Assembly (NCBI RefSeq): GCF_014648575.1
Contig: NZ_BMRJ01000009.1
Location: 12,869-55,497, forward strand
DNA: 42,629 nucleotides
Origin: Agromyces mediolanus
GTDB lineage: Bacteria; Actinomycetota; Actinomycetes; Actinomycetales; Microbacteriaceae
Reading direction: 5' to 3'
This document shows positions 1-8,372 of this stretch, in pieces. The notes beneath the pieces were generated by a model. It saw only the letters and a list, made by a program, of their open reading frames with translations, was not told where the DNA came from and searched no databases. Position 1 is the stretch's first letter. Every line of letters begins with the position of its first letter. The position numbers and the translations under genes are program-made.

Positions 1-748
1 CCGAGACGTCGCCGACGAGGCGCGTGTGCTCGGCCGGGATGGGGTCCACGGCGGCCTGCGCGACCTCGGCTGCGAACTCGGACACGTTGTAGAGGCGGCC
101 GGCGTCCTCGCGGCGGGCGGCGATGGCGCCGGGGTTCGCACGCTCGAGCAGGGTGGCGGTGATGGTGCCCTCGATCATGTCGCCCGAGACGACCACGAAC
201 TCGATGCCCGCCGCGTCGAACTCGGGGAGCTTCGCGCGGAGCGCGTCCTCTCCGGCGCGCTTCGACAGCGCCACCGGCTCGTACTCGGGCATCGTCGGCG
301 TGGTGCGGATGAAGTGGGCCTGGTGGCTCGTCACGAAGACGATCCGCGCGCCCTCGGCGAGGAACGGCATGGCCTGCTCGACGACGTTGAGCTGCGCGTC
401 GCGGTTCAGCCGCATGGCGTAGTCCTCGCCCATGCCGGACTCCATGCCGCCGGAGGCGTTCAGCACGAGCAGGTCGACGCGGCCGAGCTCGGCGACGGTG
501 CGCTCGAACATCGCGGTGACGGAGGCCGCGTCGGTGAGGTCGGCGCCGACCGCGATGGCGCGGCCGCCGGCCTCGGTGATCTCGGCGACGACCTTCTCGG
601 CGCGCGGGGCCTTGCTGCGGTAGTTCACGACGACCGAGGCGCCGGCGGCGGCGAGATACCGCACCGTGTCGGCGCCGATGCCCCGGGACGAACCGGTCAC
701 GAGCGCGACCTTGCCGTCGAGCGTTGCGGGGGCGAGCGGGCTGGTCAC
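1..748 (-). CDS. SDR family oxidoreductase, 3' part missing
   Basis: Short-chain dehydrogenase/reductase; an NAD(P)-dependent cytosolic oxidoreductase of unknown substrate. The protein starts VTSPLAPATLDGKVALVTGS and has the Rossmann cofactor motif TGSSRGIG near residues 17-24. About 249 codons are visible; the C-terminus lies beyond position 1. The GTG start at 746-748 is chosen because a GAGGAG ribosome site lies 7 nt upstream. The active site is unusual: the expected Y-x3-K reads YEPVALSK, with the lysine seven residues after the tyrosine. The gene diverges from the NfeD operon, and a 16-bp palindrome (770-785) lies in the shared upstream region. The SDR fold is certain, the reaction unknown. 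Confidence 0.85.
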   Translation of the reverse strand, partial: MTSPLAPATLDGKVALVTGSSRGIGADTVRYLAAAGASVVVNYRSKAPRAEKVVAEITEAGGRAIAVGADLTDAASVTAMFERTVAELGRVDLLVLNASGGMESGMGEDYAMRLNRDAQLNVVEQAMPFLAEGARIVFVTSHQAHFIRTTPTMPEYEPVALSKRAGEDALRAKLPEFDAAGIEFVVVSGDMIEGTITATLLERANPGAIAARREDAGRLYNVSEFAAEVAQAAVDPIPAEHTRLVGDVS

Positions 749-769
749 TGGCGGACTCCTCGGGGGTCG

Positions 770-785
770 GTTCGGGCGCCCGAAC
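770..785. promoter_or_regulatory. 16-bp perfect palindrome, candidate operator
   Basis: GTTCGGGCGCCCGAAC is a perfect inverted repeat 22 nt upstream of the SDR start, in the 120-bp region between the SDR gene and the divergent NfeD operon. Its symmetry and place fit an operator for a dimeric regulator. No regulator gene is adjacent, and palindromes arise by chance in GC-rich DNA. Confidence 0.35.
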
Positions 786-868
786 GGACGCCGAACCCGA
801 GGATATCAATCCCCGTATGCCGAGGTCGGGCTGCTAGTTTCGAGTGGGGCGTTCGAAGGAGAAGGAAA

Positions 869-1342
869 GTGGATGTACTGACCGAGTACGCCTGGATCGC
901 GTGGATCGTGCTGATCCTCGCGTTCGCGACGATCGAGGTCTTCACGCTCGAGATGACCTTCCTGATGCTCGCGCTCGGCAGCGTCGCCGGACTCGTCTCG
1001 GGCGCCTTCGGCATCCCCTGGTGGGCGCAGTTCCTCGTCGCCGCCATCGTCGCCGTCGTGCTCATCTTCACCCTCCGCCCGCCGCTCCTGCGGAGGCTGC
1101 GACGCGGCGGCGATCCGGCCAGGAGCAACATCGACGCCCTGATCGGCGCAGACGGCGCCGTCGTCAGCACGCTCACCCAGGCCGGCGGCCAGGTCCGCCT
1201 GCAGAACGGGGAGACCTGGACCGCCAGGCTCTCCCCCATCACCGAACAGCGCGATGTCGCGGTCGGCGAGAAGGTCCTCGTCACCGGCATCGACGGTGCG
1301 ACGGCCGTCGTCGTGCCGGTAGAGAGGAGCGCCGCGTCGTGA
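869..1342 (+). CDS. NfeD-like membrane protein
   Basis: A 157-residue membrane protein of the NfeD family, thought to work with SPFH/stomatin proteins in membrane microdomains. Two hydrophobic segments (about residues 7-27 and 30-70, the second probably a hairpin) are followed by a basic stretch (LLRRLRRGG) and a C-terminal OB-fold-like domain (about residues 85-150, GADGAVVSTL to GEKVLVTGID). The GTG start at 869 is chosen because a purine-rich ribosome site (GAAGGAGAAGG, 855-865) lies just upstream; a longer reading back to position 26 is antisense to the SDR gene. It is the short NfeD form, lacking the ClpP-like protease domain. The stop overlaps the next start as GTGA, so it is coupled to the SPFH gene, its usual partner. 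Confidence 0.85.
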   Translation: MDVLTEYAWIAWIVLILAFATIEVFTLEMTFLMLALGSVAGLVSGAFGIPWWAQFLVAAIVAVVLIFTLRPPLLRRLRRGGDPARSNIDALIGADGAVVSTLTQAGGQVRLQNGETWTARLSPITEQRDVAVGEKVLVTGIDGATAVVVPVERSAAS

Positions 1343-2262
1343 TCGACGTCCCCACCATCATCCTGACGGTCGTCGTGGTGGCGATCGCGATCTTCGTGAT
1401 CGTGATCCTCGCCCGCTCGATCCGGATCATCCCCCAGGCCTACTCCGGCGTCGTCGAGCGCCTCGGCCGCTACCACAAGACGCTCACGCCCGGGCTGAAC
1501 GTGCTCGTGCCGTTCATCGATCGGCTGCGGCCGCTCGTCGACATGCGCGAGCAGGTGGTCTCGTTCCCGCCGCAGCCCGTGATCACCGAGGACAACCTCG
1601 TCGTCTCGATCGACACGGTCGTCTACTTCCAGGTGACCGACGCGCGCGCGGCCACCTACGAGATCGCGAACTACCTCGGCGCCGTCGAGCAGCTGACGAC
1701 CACCACGCTCCGCAACGTGGTCGGCGGGCTGAACCTCGAGGAGGCGCTCACCAGCCGCGACAACATCAACGGGCAGCTCCGCATCGTCCTCGACGAGGCC
1801 ACCGGCAAGTGGGGCATCCGCGTCTCGCGCGTCGAGCTGAAGGCGATCGACCCGCCCGTGTCCATCCAGGACTCGATGGAGAAGCAGATGCGCGCCGAGC
1901 GCGACCGCCGTGCCGCGATCCTCACCGCCGAGGGCACCAAGCAGTCCGCCATCCTCGAGGCGGAGGGCCTCCGCCAGGCCGAGATCCTCCGCGCGGAGGG
2001 CGACGCCAAGGCCGCCGTGCTGCGCGCGCAGGGCGAGGCCGAAGCCATCCAGACGGTCTTCCGCGCCATCCACGAGGGCGACGCCGATCCGAAGCTGCTC
2101 GCCTACCAGTACCTGCAGACGCTCCCCCAGCTCGCGCAGGGCCAGGCCAACAAGCTCTGGATCGTGCCGAGCGAGCTCACCGAGGCCCTGAAGGGCATCG
2201 GCAAGGCGTTCACCCCCGGCGGCGCGCCCGGCGCCCGTACGGAGGGCCAGCCTCCGCAGTGA
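1339..2262 (+). CDS. SPFH/Band 7 (stomatin-like, QmcA-type) protein
   Basis: A 307-residue membrane scaffold protein of the SPFH (stomatin/prohibitin/flotillin/HflK) superfamily; such proteins form large oligomers that organise membranes and can control proteases. One N-terminal membrane segment (about residues 5-26, rich in I and V) is followed by the band-7 domain (SIRIIPQAYSGVVERLGRY onward). Residues about 175-245 are a charged Ala/Glu-rich coiled coil with repeated AEG units (LTAEGTKQSA, LEAEGLRQAE, LRAEGDAKAA). The GTG start overlaps the nfeD stop by 4 nt, and its own stop overlaps the next GTG in the same way, making a three-gene coupled operon. The family is certain, the exact role inferred. 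Confidence 0.9.
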   Translation: MIDVPTIILTVVVVAIAIFVIVILARSIRIIPQAYSGVVERLGRYHKTLTPGLNVLVPFIDRLRPLVDMREQVVSFPPQPVITEDNLVVSIDTVVYFQVTDARAATYEIANYLGAVEQLTTTTLRNVVGGLNLEEALTSRDNINGQLRIVLDEATGKWGIRVSRVELKAIDPPVSIQDSMEKQMRAERDRRAAILTAEGTKQSAILEAEGLRQAEILRAEGDAKAAVLRAQGEAEAIQTVFRAIHEGDADPKLLAYQYLQTLPQLAQGQANKLWIVPSELTEALKGIGKAFTPGGAPGARTEGQPPQ

Positions 2263-3023
2263 GCGACGACGTCACGACGGCGTACTTCGAGGGCGAGCCC
2301 CCGCGCGTACTGGCGCACCGGGGGCTCGCCCTCGAGGCTCCCGAGAACACCCTGCTCGCCTTCGCGAAGGCCGTCGCGATCGGCGTCACCCACGTCGAGA
2401 CCGATGTGCACGTCTCGCACGACGGCGTCGCGGTCATCGCGCACGACCCGAGCCTCGAGCGGGTCGCCGACCGTCCGGTCCGCGTCGACCAGCTCACGAT
2501 GCCCGAGCTCCGGCGCGTCGAGCTCGGCGAGGGACAGGGATTCGCGAGCCTGGCCGAGGCGCTCGACGGCTTCGGCGAGACCCGGTTCAACATCGACGTG
2601 AAGACCGAGGGGGCGGTGGCGCCCACGATCGAGGCGGTGCTGCGCACTCGCTCCGCTGACCGCGTGCTGCTCACGAGCTTCTCCGAGCGCCGCCGGCTGC
2701 GCCTCGCCACGGCGATCCCCGGGGTCGCGACGTCCGCGGGCGGCAGCGGCGTCCTGGCGGCCCGCTCCGCGGCGCTGAGCGGCAACCGGGCGCTCCTCCG
2801 CCGCGCACTGCGGGGCGCGCGGGCGCTGCAGATCCCCGAGCGGGCGAACGGCATCCGGCTGGTCACGCCGCGCTTCCTCCGGGCGCTGCACGAGCTCGGC
2901 GTGGAGACCCACGTGTGGACGGTGAACGATCCGATCGACATGCGCCGGCTGCTCGCCCTCGGCGTCGACGGTCTCGTGACCGATCGGGCGGACATCGCGC
3001 TCGAGCTGATCGCGCAACACTGA
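2259..3023 (+). CDS. Glycerophosphodiester phosphodiesterase family protein
   Basis: A 254-residue GDPD-type TIM-barrel hydrolase; the family splits glycerophosphodiesters (deacylated phospholipid head groups) into an alcohol and glycerol 3-phosphate. Family motifs are present: VLAHRG (first catalytic His) near residue 16, APENTLLAF, then VETDVHVSHDG and VIAHDPSLER (second His and metal-binding acids), and the C-terminal VWTVND. No signal peptide is seen, so it is probably cytosolic. GTG start, coupled by a 4-nt overlap to the SPFH gene. Its place in a membrane-scaffold operon suggests a role in phospholipid turnover, which is inference. Confidence 0.88.
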   Translation: MSDDVTTAYFEGEPPRVLAHRGLALEAPENTLLAFAKAVAIGVTHVETDVHVSHDGVAVIAHDPSLERVADRPVRVDQLTMPELRRVELGEGQGFASLAEALDGFGETRFNIDVKTEGAVAPTIEAVLRTRSADRVLLTSFSERRRLRLATAIPGVATSAGGSGVLAARSAALSGNRALLRRALRGARALQIPERANGIRLVTPRFLRALHELGVETHVWTVNDPIDMRRLLALGVDGLVTDRADIALELIAQH

Positions 3024-3108
3024 GAATTCCCCGACAATTCCACGGCCGCTGGCAAGGGAACGCCCAGCTTGATCGTTTAGAACTGTAAGCGATCGAGAGG
3101 AGCCCACC

Positions 3109-3474
3109 ATGGCCGACCGGAGCCTTCGAGGCATGCGAATCGGTTCGCAGAGCCTGCAGAGTGAAGACGGCGTGGTGTTCGCCGACCGCGCCGAGTACAC
3201 CTACCGCTGCGCGACGTGCGAGCGCGAGACCGTCATGGTCTTCTCCACCGAGGCCGAGCTCCCCGAAGTGTGGGAGTGCCGCTTCTGCGGTGCGGAGGCG
3301 ACGCTGCTCGTCGACTCCAAGCCCGTCGAGGTCGACCGCTCCGGCGAGAAGGCCGCGCGCACCCACTGGGACATGCTGCTCGAGCGCCGCACGATCCCCG
3401 AGCTCGAAGAGCTGCTCGCCGAGCGCCTCAACTACCTGCGCGCCCGTCGCGGCCAGCAGAAGATCGGCGCCTGA
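3109..3474 (+). CDS. rbpA: RNA polymerase-binding protein RbpA
   Basis: A 121-residue actinobacterial transcription factor that binds the principal sigma factor and RNA polymerase and stabilises the open promoter complex. It has the family layout: a basic N-terminal tail (MADRSLRGMRIGSQSLQSE), a core with two Cys-x2-Cys-like pairs (CATCE and CRFCG), a basic linker, and a C-terminal helical sigma-interaction domain (HWDMLLERRTIPELEELLAE). ATG start with a strong ribosome site (GAGAGGAG, 7 nt before). Transcribed alone, ending at the hairpin at 3487-3525. Upstream, TAGAAC (3078-3083) could be a weak -10 element. In streptomycetes rbpA is a SigR target; I see no convincing SigR promoter here. 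Confidence 0.95.
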   Translation: MADRSLRGMRIGSQSLQSEDGVVFADRAEYTYRCATCERETVMVFSTEAELPEVWECRFCGAEATLLVDSKPVEVDRSGEKAARTHWDMLLERRTIPELEELLAERLNYLRARRGQQKIGA

Positions 3475-3486
3475 GCACCTTCCGAC

Positions 3487-3525
3487 ACGACGAAACGCCC
3501 CGCAACAGCGGGGCGTTCGTCGTTT
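3487..3525. terminator. Bidirectional rho-independent-type terminator
   Basis: A 10-bp perfect stem (AACGCCCCGC / GCGGGGCGTT) with an AACA loop, extended by outer pairing of ACGACG with CGTCGT, between the convergent ends of rbpA and lnt. The T tract is short on both strands, as is common in GC-rich actinobacteria. Confidence 0.8.
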
Positions 3526-3543
3526 CTCGGACGGACTGGCCGC

Positions 3544-5130
3544 TCAACTCCGTCGACGACGGGCCGCGATGCCCGCGGCGATGAGCCCCGCGAACGAGAG
3601 CACGCCGATCGCGCCGGGCACCCACGGCCCGAGGAAGACCGCCGGAGTGAGGCCGGTGCGGAGCTCCACGTCGGTCAGCATCGCGCCGGGCACATCGGCC
3701 TTCAGGCCGTCGATCGTGCGACCCGCGGGATCCATCACCTGGCTCGTGCCCACGGTCGAGAGGTTCACGACGGAGCGCCCGGTCTCGATCGCCCGGAGCC
3801 GCGCGATCGCGAGCTGCTGCAGGTTCTCGTCGGTGCCGCGGAAGTCGGCGTTGTTCGTCTGCAGCAGGTAGACCTCGGCGCCGTCGCGGGCGCCCTCCCA
3901 GATGAGGTTGTCGTAGATGACGTCGAAGCAGATGGCGAGGCCGGCCAGGGTGCCGTCGAGGTCGAACACCGGCGGATTCGTGCCCGCCGAGTAGCCGCGC
4001 TGCACCAGGGAGATGAGGTCCGGCGCGAAGAGCATGTAGAAGTCGCGATCGGGGATGTACTCGCCGAACGGCACGGGGTTCCGCTTGTCGTAGAGGGCGG
4101 TCGCTCCCTCGCCGGCGCGCCAGAGCATCGAGGTGTTGTAGAACTTCTCGTCGCGGTAGCTGACGGCGTTCATGATGAACGGGGCGTCGACCCGCTCCGC
4201 GATCCGGTCGAGCGCGGCCGCGGCGCTCGGATCCCCCAGCGGATCGAGGTCGACCGAGCCCTCGGGCCAGAGCAGCACGTCGACGTCTTCGGCGTCGAAC
4301 AGCGGTTCGCTCGCGTCGAGCTGGCTGCGGAAGACCTCACCGGGCTCGCGCTCGTCGAAGTACCCGGCCGGGCCGTTTCCCTGTGCACTCGCGACGCGGA
4401 GCTCGCCGTTCGGTGCAGTGGGCCAGGCCGGCAGGAGGAGCGCGACGACGAGCGTGGCGGCGACGGGCAGCGCACCGCGCCAGTCGTTCCAGGAGCGGGC
4501 GCGGAGCCATTCGATGATGGCCGCCACGAGGAAGACCATCACGAAGCCGAGGCCCGAGGAGCCGACCCAGGAGACGAGCTGGGCGAAGGGGCTCTCGGAC
4601 TGGCTGAGCGCCGCCCTCGCCCACGGGAATCCCCCGTACGGCACCGAGCCCACCACGTTCTCGCGGAGCACCCAGAGGCCGGCGACGAGCGCGGGCAGGG
4701 CGACGAGCCGACCGAAGCGTCCCGGGGCGGCACGTGGCATCCACCGGTACGCCAGCGCGATCGCGAGCGCGCCGACCGCGACGAAGACCGCCTCGAAGAG
4801 CGAGAGCGCGAGCCACGGGATCGGACCGAGGTAGCGTCCCGTCCAGGAGACGTCGACGAGGTAGAAGATGGCGCCGAAGACGTAGCCCATGAGCAGGGCT
4901 CCGCCGATGCTGCGCCCGATCAGCGTCAGGAGCGCGAGCGCGATGCCGACGAAGGCGAGCGGCCAGATGCTCGCGCCGGGGAAGCCCAGGTCGTAGACGA
5001 AGGCGGCACCGACGGCGACGGGGAGCGCCGCCCACCAGGGCAGCAGCGGGCGAGGGCGTTCTGGCACGGGGGAAATCCTAGGCGCTGGAAGCTGTGGGTC
5101 GGCCGCGCTCGCGATCGTCGCGTCGCTCAC
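3544..5130 (-). CDS. lnt: Apolipoprotein N-acyltransferase Lnt
   Basis: A 528-residue membrane enzyme that transfers a third acyl chain to the N-terminal cysteine of lipoproteins on the outer face of the membrane. Several hydrophobic segments (about residues 30-235) precede a carbon-nitrogen hydrolase domain (about 245-485) and a last membrane segment (about 497-523). The catalytic triad is visible: E290 (LLWPEG), K349 (LYDKRNP) and C401 (LAICFDV). The GTG start at 5130 overlaps the helY stop (GTGA), so translation is coupled to the helicase; a later GTG (residue 22) is an alternative. A lipoprotein substrate is encoded nearby (FKBP, 10719-11693). The triad is complete, so it is probably active. 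Confidence 0.93.
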   Translation of the reverse strand: MSDATIASAADPQLPAPRISPVPERPRPLLPWWAALPVAVGAAFVYDLGFPGASIWPLAFVGIALALLTLIGRSIGGALLMGYVFGAIFYLVDVSWTGRYLGPIPWLALSLFEAVFVAVGALAIALAYRWMPRAAPGRFGRLVALPALVAGLWVLRENVVGSVPYGGFPWARAALSQSESPFAQLVSWVGSSGLGFVMVFLVAAIIEWLRARSWNDWRGALPVAATLVVALLLPAWPTAPNGELRVASAQGNGPAGYFDEREPGEVFRSQLDASEPLFDAEDVDVLLWPEGSVDLDPLGDPSAAAALDRIAERVDAPFIMNAVSYRDEKFYNTSMLWRAGEGATALYDKRNPVPFGEYIPDRDFYMLFAPDLISLVQRGYSAGTNPPVFDLDGTLAGLAICFDVIYDNLIWEGARDGAEVYLLQTNNADFRGTDENLQQLAIARLRAIETGRSVVNLSTVGTSQVMDPAGRTIDGLKADVPGAMLTDVELRTGLTPAVFLGPWVPGAIGVLSFAGLIAAGIAARRRRS

Positions 5131-7559
5131 GCGACGACCGTGTCGATCACGACGCCGCGACGCACTCCGTCGATCGCGTCCCGAGCACGGATGGCGAGCT
5201 CGGAGTCTGCGACGATCGAGATCTGGTCGAGGAGGTCGATGACCTGCTTCGTCAGGCGCACGAAGTCGCCGGCGGCGAGTTCGATGTCCTCCAGGACGAC
5301 GCCCAGCGGCACGCCGCGCGCCCACGCGTGCATCGCCTGCGCGAGCGCGGGAGACGGCTGCTCGGGGCCGCTGAGGCGGTGGTCGCGCTCGAGGTCGTCG
5401 AGTTCCGACCAGACGTCGGTCGTGCGGTCGAAGGCCTCCCGGAATCCGCCGCGCGGAAGCCGGTACTCGACCCCGCGATCGTCGCGGCGCGGCTCGTAGA
5501 CGAGCGCCGCGGCCATGGCGGCGAGCCCGGGCGCGTCGAGCTCGGTCCAGAGCCCCCGGCGCAGCGACTCGGCGACCAGCAGGTCGCGTTCGCCGTAGAT
5601 GCGCTTGAGGATGCGTCCGTCCGGCGTGGAGACGAGGGCGCCGTGGCGGTCCCGTTCGAGGTAGCCGAGCCGTTCGAGCACCTCGGTCACCCGGTCGAAG
5701 CGTTTCGCGACCTGGCCGGTGCGGGTGCGGATCTGGGACTGCAGCTGGTCGTGCTCCTTGCGGAGCCGCCACCAGCGCTCGGCCCAGCGCGCGTGCGCCT
5801 CCCGTTCGGCGCAGCCGTGGCAGGGGTGGGCGCGGAGCGCCTTGCGCAGGCCGGCGATCTCCCGCTGCATCCGCTCGCGCTGGGCGTTCGTGGGATTGCC
5901 CTTGGCCTGCTTGCGTTCGAGTTCGGCGATGTTCCGCCGGATGCCCGCGTACTCGCCGAAGTCGCCGAGGTGGCAGCGCATGGCCTGTTCGAAGCCGGAG
6001 AGCGACTCCTCCTGCTTGCGGAGCGTCCGAGCGAGGTCGACGACCGCGCGGTCGGCCTGGAACTGGGCGAAGGAGAGCTCGAGGATTTGCCGGGTGCGCT
6101 CCCGCCCGAACTGGTCGATCAGGTTCACGGCCATGTTGTACGTCGGCTTGAAGCTCGAGTTCATCGGGTAGCTGCGGCGCGAAGCGAGCGCGGCGACCGC
6201 CTCGGGGTCGAGCCCCTCCACCCACTGGATGACCGAGTGCCCCTCGACGTCGATGCCGCGGCGGCCCGCGCGCCCGGTGAGCTGCGTGTACTCCCCCGGC
6301 GTGATCGGCACCCGCGCCTCGCCGTTGAACTTCTCGAGCTTCTCGAGCACGACCGAGCGCGCCGGCATGTTCACGCCCAGCGCGAGCGTCTCGGTGGCGA
6401 ACACGACCTTGAGCAGCTTCTGCTGGAAGAGCTCCTCGACGATCTCCTTGAACGCCGGGAGCATGCCCGCGTGGTGCGCCGCGACGCCGCGCTGCAGCCC
6501 TTCGAGCCACTCCCAATAGCCGAGCACCGCGAGGTCCTCGTCGCGGAAGGTGCGCACGCGCGCCTCGACGATTTTGCGGATCTCATCGCGTTCGTGCGCC
6601 TCGGTGAGCCGCAGGCCGCTGCGCAGCAGCTGCCGGACGGCCTGGTCGCAACCGGCGCGCGAGAAGATGAAGACGATCGCCGGCAGCAGGTGCTTCTGCT
6701 GCAGCATGGCGACGAGCTCCGGGCGGTCCATCCGCCCGCTCCCCTGCTGCCCGCGATGGTAGCCGCCCCGGTCGCTCCCCCGCCGCCCGCGCTGCGAACG
6801 ACCGCCGAGGGAGCGGCTGCTCGCGCGCGCGAGCTGCTTGAGCTCGGGGTTCACCCGGTGCGTCGCCGCTTGGCCGGACGAGTCGAACAGGTCGAGCAGC
6901 TTCTGGCGCACGAGCACGTGCTGCTCGAGCGGCACCGGCCGCTCCTCGGAGACGATGACGTCGGTGTCGCCGCGCACGGCCTGGAGCCAGTCGCCGAACT
7001 CCTCCGCGTTCGACACGGTCGCGCTCAGGGAGACGAGGCGGACGGCCTCGGGCAGATGGATGATGACCTCCTCCCAGACCGCGCCGCGGAAGCGGTCGGC
7101 GAGGTAGTGCACCTCGTCCATGACGACGTACGCGAGGCGGTCGAGGAGCGGCGAGTCGGCGTAGAGCATGTTGCGCAGCACCTCGGTCGTCATGACGACG
7201 ATGCGCGCGCTCGAGTTGACGTTCGTGTCGCCCGTGAGCAGCCCCACCTGCTCGGCGCCCCAGGCGTCGACGAGCTCCTGGTACTTCTGATTCGACAGCG
7301 CCTTGATCGGGGTCGTGTAGAAGACCTTGGTCCCGGGCTCCTGCATGGCGAGGAACACCGCGAACTCCGCGACGATCGTCTTGCCGGCGCCCGTCGGGGC
7401 GGCGACGAGCACGCTCCGCCCCTCGTCGAGGGCGCTGCACGCGGCCCGCTGGAAGGGGTCGAGGTCGAATCGGATGGTCGCCTGGAACTCCGCGACCCGC
7501 GGCTGCCTGCGTTGCTGCCGCGAGAGGGCGTACCGCTCCGACGGAGAGGAGGTCGTCAC
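5127..7559 (-). CDS. helY: Ski2/Mtr4-like DEAD/DEAH-box helicase HelY
   Basis: An 810-residue superfamily 2 RNA helicase of the Ski2/Mtr4 type, called HelY in mycobacteria; presumed to act in RNA processing or decay. Walker A is APTGAGKT (residues 54-61), the DEVH box is at 148-151, and later motifs SLSATVSN and QLTGRAGRRGID (motif VI) are clear. The C-terminal part matches a DSHCT domain. The GTG start at 7559 is supported by a TAGGCT hexamer exactly 6 nt upstream, consistent with a leaderless mRNA; the first three bases of that hexamer are the tatC stop codon. The gene is coupled to lnt by GTGA. The linkage to tatA-tatC-pafBC is conserved in actinobacteria. Confidence 0.93.
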   Translation of the reverse strand: MTTSSPSERYALSRQQRRQPRVAEFQATIRFDLDPFQRAACSALDEGRSVLVAAPTGAGKTIVAEFAVFLAMQEPGTKVFYTTPIKALSNQKYQELVDAWGAEQVGLLTGDTNVNSSARIVVMTTEVLRNMLYADSPLLDRLAYVVMDEVHYLADRFRGAVWEEVIIHLPEAVRLVSLSATVSNAEEFGDWLQAVRGDTDVIVSEERPVPLEQHVLVRQKLLDLFDSSGQAATHRVNPELKQLARASSRSLGGRSQRGRRGSDRGGYHRGQQGSGRMDRPELVAMLQQKHLLPAIVFIFSRAGCDQAVRQLLRSGLRLTEAHERDEIRKIVEARVRTFRDEDLAVLGYWEWLEGLQRGVAAHHAGMLPAFKEIVEELFQQKLLKVVFATETLALGVNMPARSVVLEKLEKFNGEARVPITPGEYTQLTGRAGRRGIDVEGHSVIQWVEGLDPEAVAALASRRSYPMNSSFKPTYNMAVNLIDQFGRERTRQILELSFAQFQADRAVVDLARTLRKQEESLSGFEQAMRCHLGDFGEYAGIRRNIAELERKQAKGNPTNAQRERMQREIAGLRKALRAHPCHGCAEREAHARWAERWWRLRKEHDQLQSQIRTRTGQVAKRFDRVTEVLERLGYLERDRHGALVSTPDGRILKRIYGERDLLVAESLRRGLWTELDAPGLAAMAAALVYEPRRDDRGVEYRLPRGGFREAFDRTTDVWSELDDLERDHRLSGPEQPSPALAQAMHAWARGVPLGVVLEDIELAAGDFVRLTKQVIDLLDQISIVADSELAIRARDAIDGVRRGVVIDTVVA

Positions 7560-7565
7560 CCGTCC

Positions 7566-7571
7566 AGCCTA
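7566..7571 (-). promoter_or_regulatory. Candidate -10 of helY made from the tatC stop codon
   Basis: TAGGCT; its TAG is the tatC stop codon. The spacer to the helY GTG is GGACGG (6 nt), which would put the transcription start on or next to the start codon. No ribosome site is visible for helY apart from this. Predicted from position and the TANNNT consensus only. Confidence 0.6.
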
Positions 7572-8366
7572 GACAGCCGCTCCGAACTCGGCGGCATTCC
7601 GCTTCGCGACACGGCGATCGTGCAGGAACGAGAGGAACCAGGCGACGAAGTACAGCAGGATCATCGGGATCGCGAGCAGGAACATCGAGACGACGTCGGC
7701 CGAGGGGGTCGCGATCGCCGTGAACAGGATGATGACGAGGATGGCGACGCGCCAGGCCTTGAGGATGGCCGCAGCGCTGAAGACGCCCGCGTAGTTCAGC
7801 AGCACGATGAAGACGGGCACGACGAAGGCGACGCCGATGGCGAGCACGAGCTTCAGCACGAAGTCGACGTACTCCTTCGCGGTCAGCCAGGCCGGCGAGG
7901 TGTCGGGGACGAAGCTCGTCATCACCTTGACGATGTTCGGCAGCACGAACCATCCGGCCGCGCAGCCGAGCAGGAAGAGCGGGATCGCGGAGGCGAAGAA
8001 CGCGAGCGTGAACTTGCGCTCCCGGGTGTTCAGCCCGGGGACGAGGAACGCGAAGATCTGGTACAGCCACACCGGGCTCGAGATCACGATGCCGATCGTG
8101 AAGGCGATCTGCAGGCGCAGGTCGAAGGCGCTGCCGATCGTCGGGAAGACGATCTCGGCCTGCTTGCCGGTCGCCTCGGCGACCCGGTGCACCGGCTCCT
8201 GGATCGCGTCCCACACGAACAGGTCGGTGAGGACCCAGCCGCCGACGGCGCCGACGACGATCGCGATGGCGGAGATGAAGAGCCGCTTGCGCAGCTCGAT
8301 CAGATGCGCTCCGAGCGACATCCGCTTCTCGCGGTTCTTCTCACCGCGCTCTCTCACCGCGGTCAC
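7569..8366 (-). CDS. tatC: Twin-arginine translocase subunit TatC
   Basis: A 265-residue integral membrane protein that recognises twin-arginine signal peptides and, with TatA, exports folded proteins. Six hydrophobic segments are visible. The N-terminal motif MSLGAHLIELRKRLF and the first periplasmic region are typical of the family, as is the conserved P-x-W-x-Y-Q-I-F segment (SSPVWLYQIFAFLVPGL). The GTG at 8366 lies 6 nt after the tatA stop; GTG 8357 and ATG 8321 (residue 16, where most homologues align) are possible alternatives. The stop is TAG and forms part of a predicted helY promoter. Confidence 0.95.
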   Translation of the reverse strand: MTAVRERGEKNREKRMSLGAHLIELRKRLFISAIAIVVGAVGGWVLTDLFVWDAIQEPVHRVAEATGKQAEIVFPTIGSAFDLRLQIAFTIGIVISSPVWLYQIFAFLVPGLNTRERKFTLAFFASAIPLFLLGCAAGWFVLPNIVKVMTSFVPDTSPAWLTAKEYVDFVLKLVLAIGVAFVVPVFIVLLNYAGVFSAAAILKAWRVAILVIILFTAIATPSADVVSMFLLAIPMILLYFVAWFLSFLHDRRVAKRNAAEFGAAV

Positions 8367-8372
8367 GGGAGG

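Noticed and set aside
840..856. TCGAGTGGGGCGTTCGA before the NfeD gene as a LexA site
   Set aside because: The half-sites are 17 nt overall instead of 16 and the left half is poor; nothing else links the operon to the SOS response.
26..868. Upstream extension of the NfeD frame to position 26
   Set aside because: It is antisense to the SDR gene; the GTG at 869 with a ribosome site gives the normal NfeD length.
3056..3077. GGGAAC and GTT before rbpA as a SigR/SigH promoter
   Set aside because: The spacing is 13 nt, whereas such promoters need about 18; rbpA is a SigR target in streptomycetes but this site does not fit.
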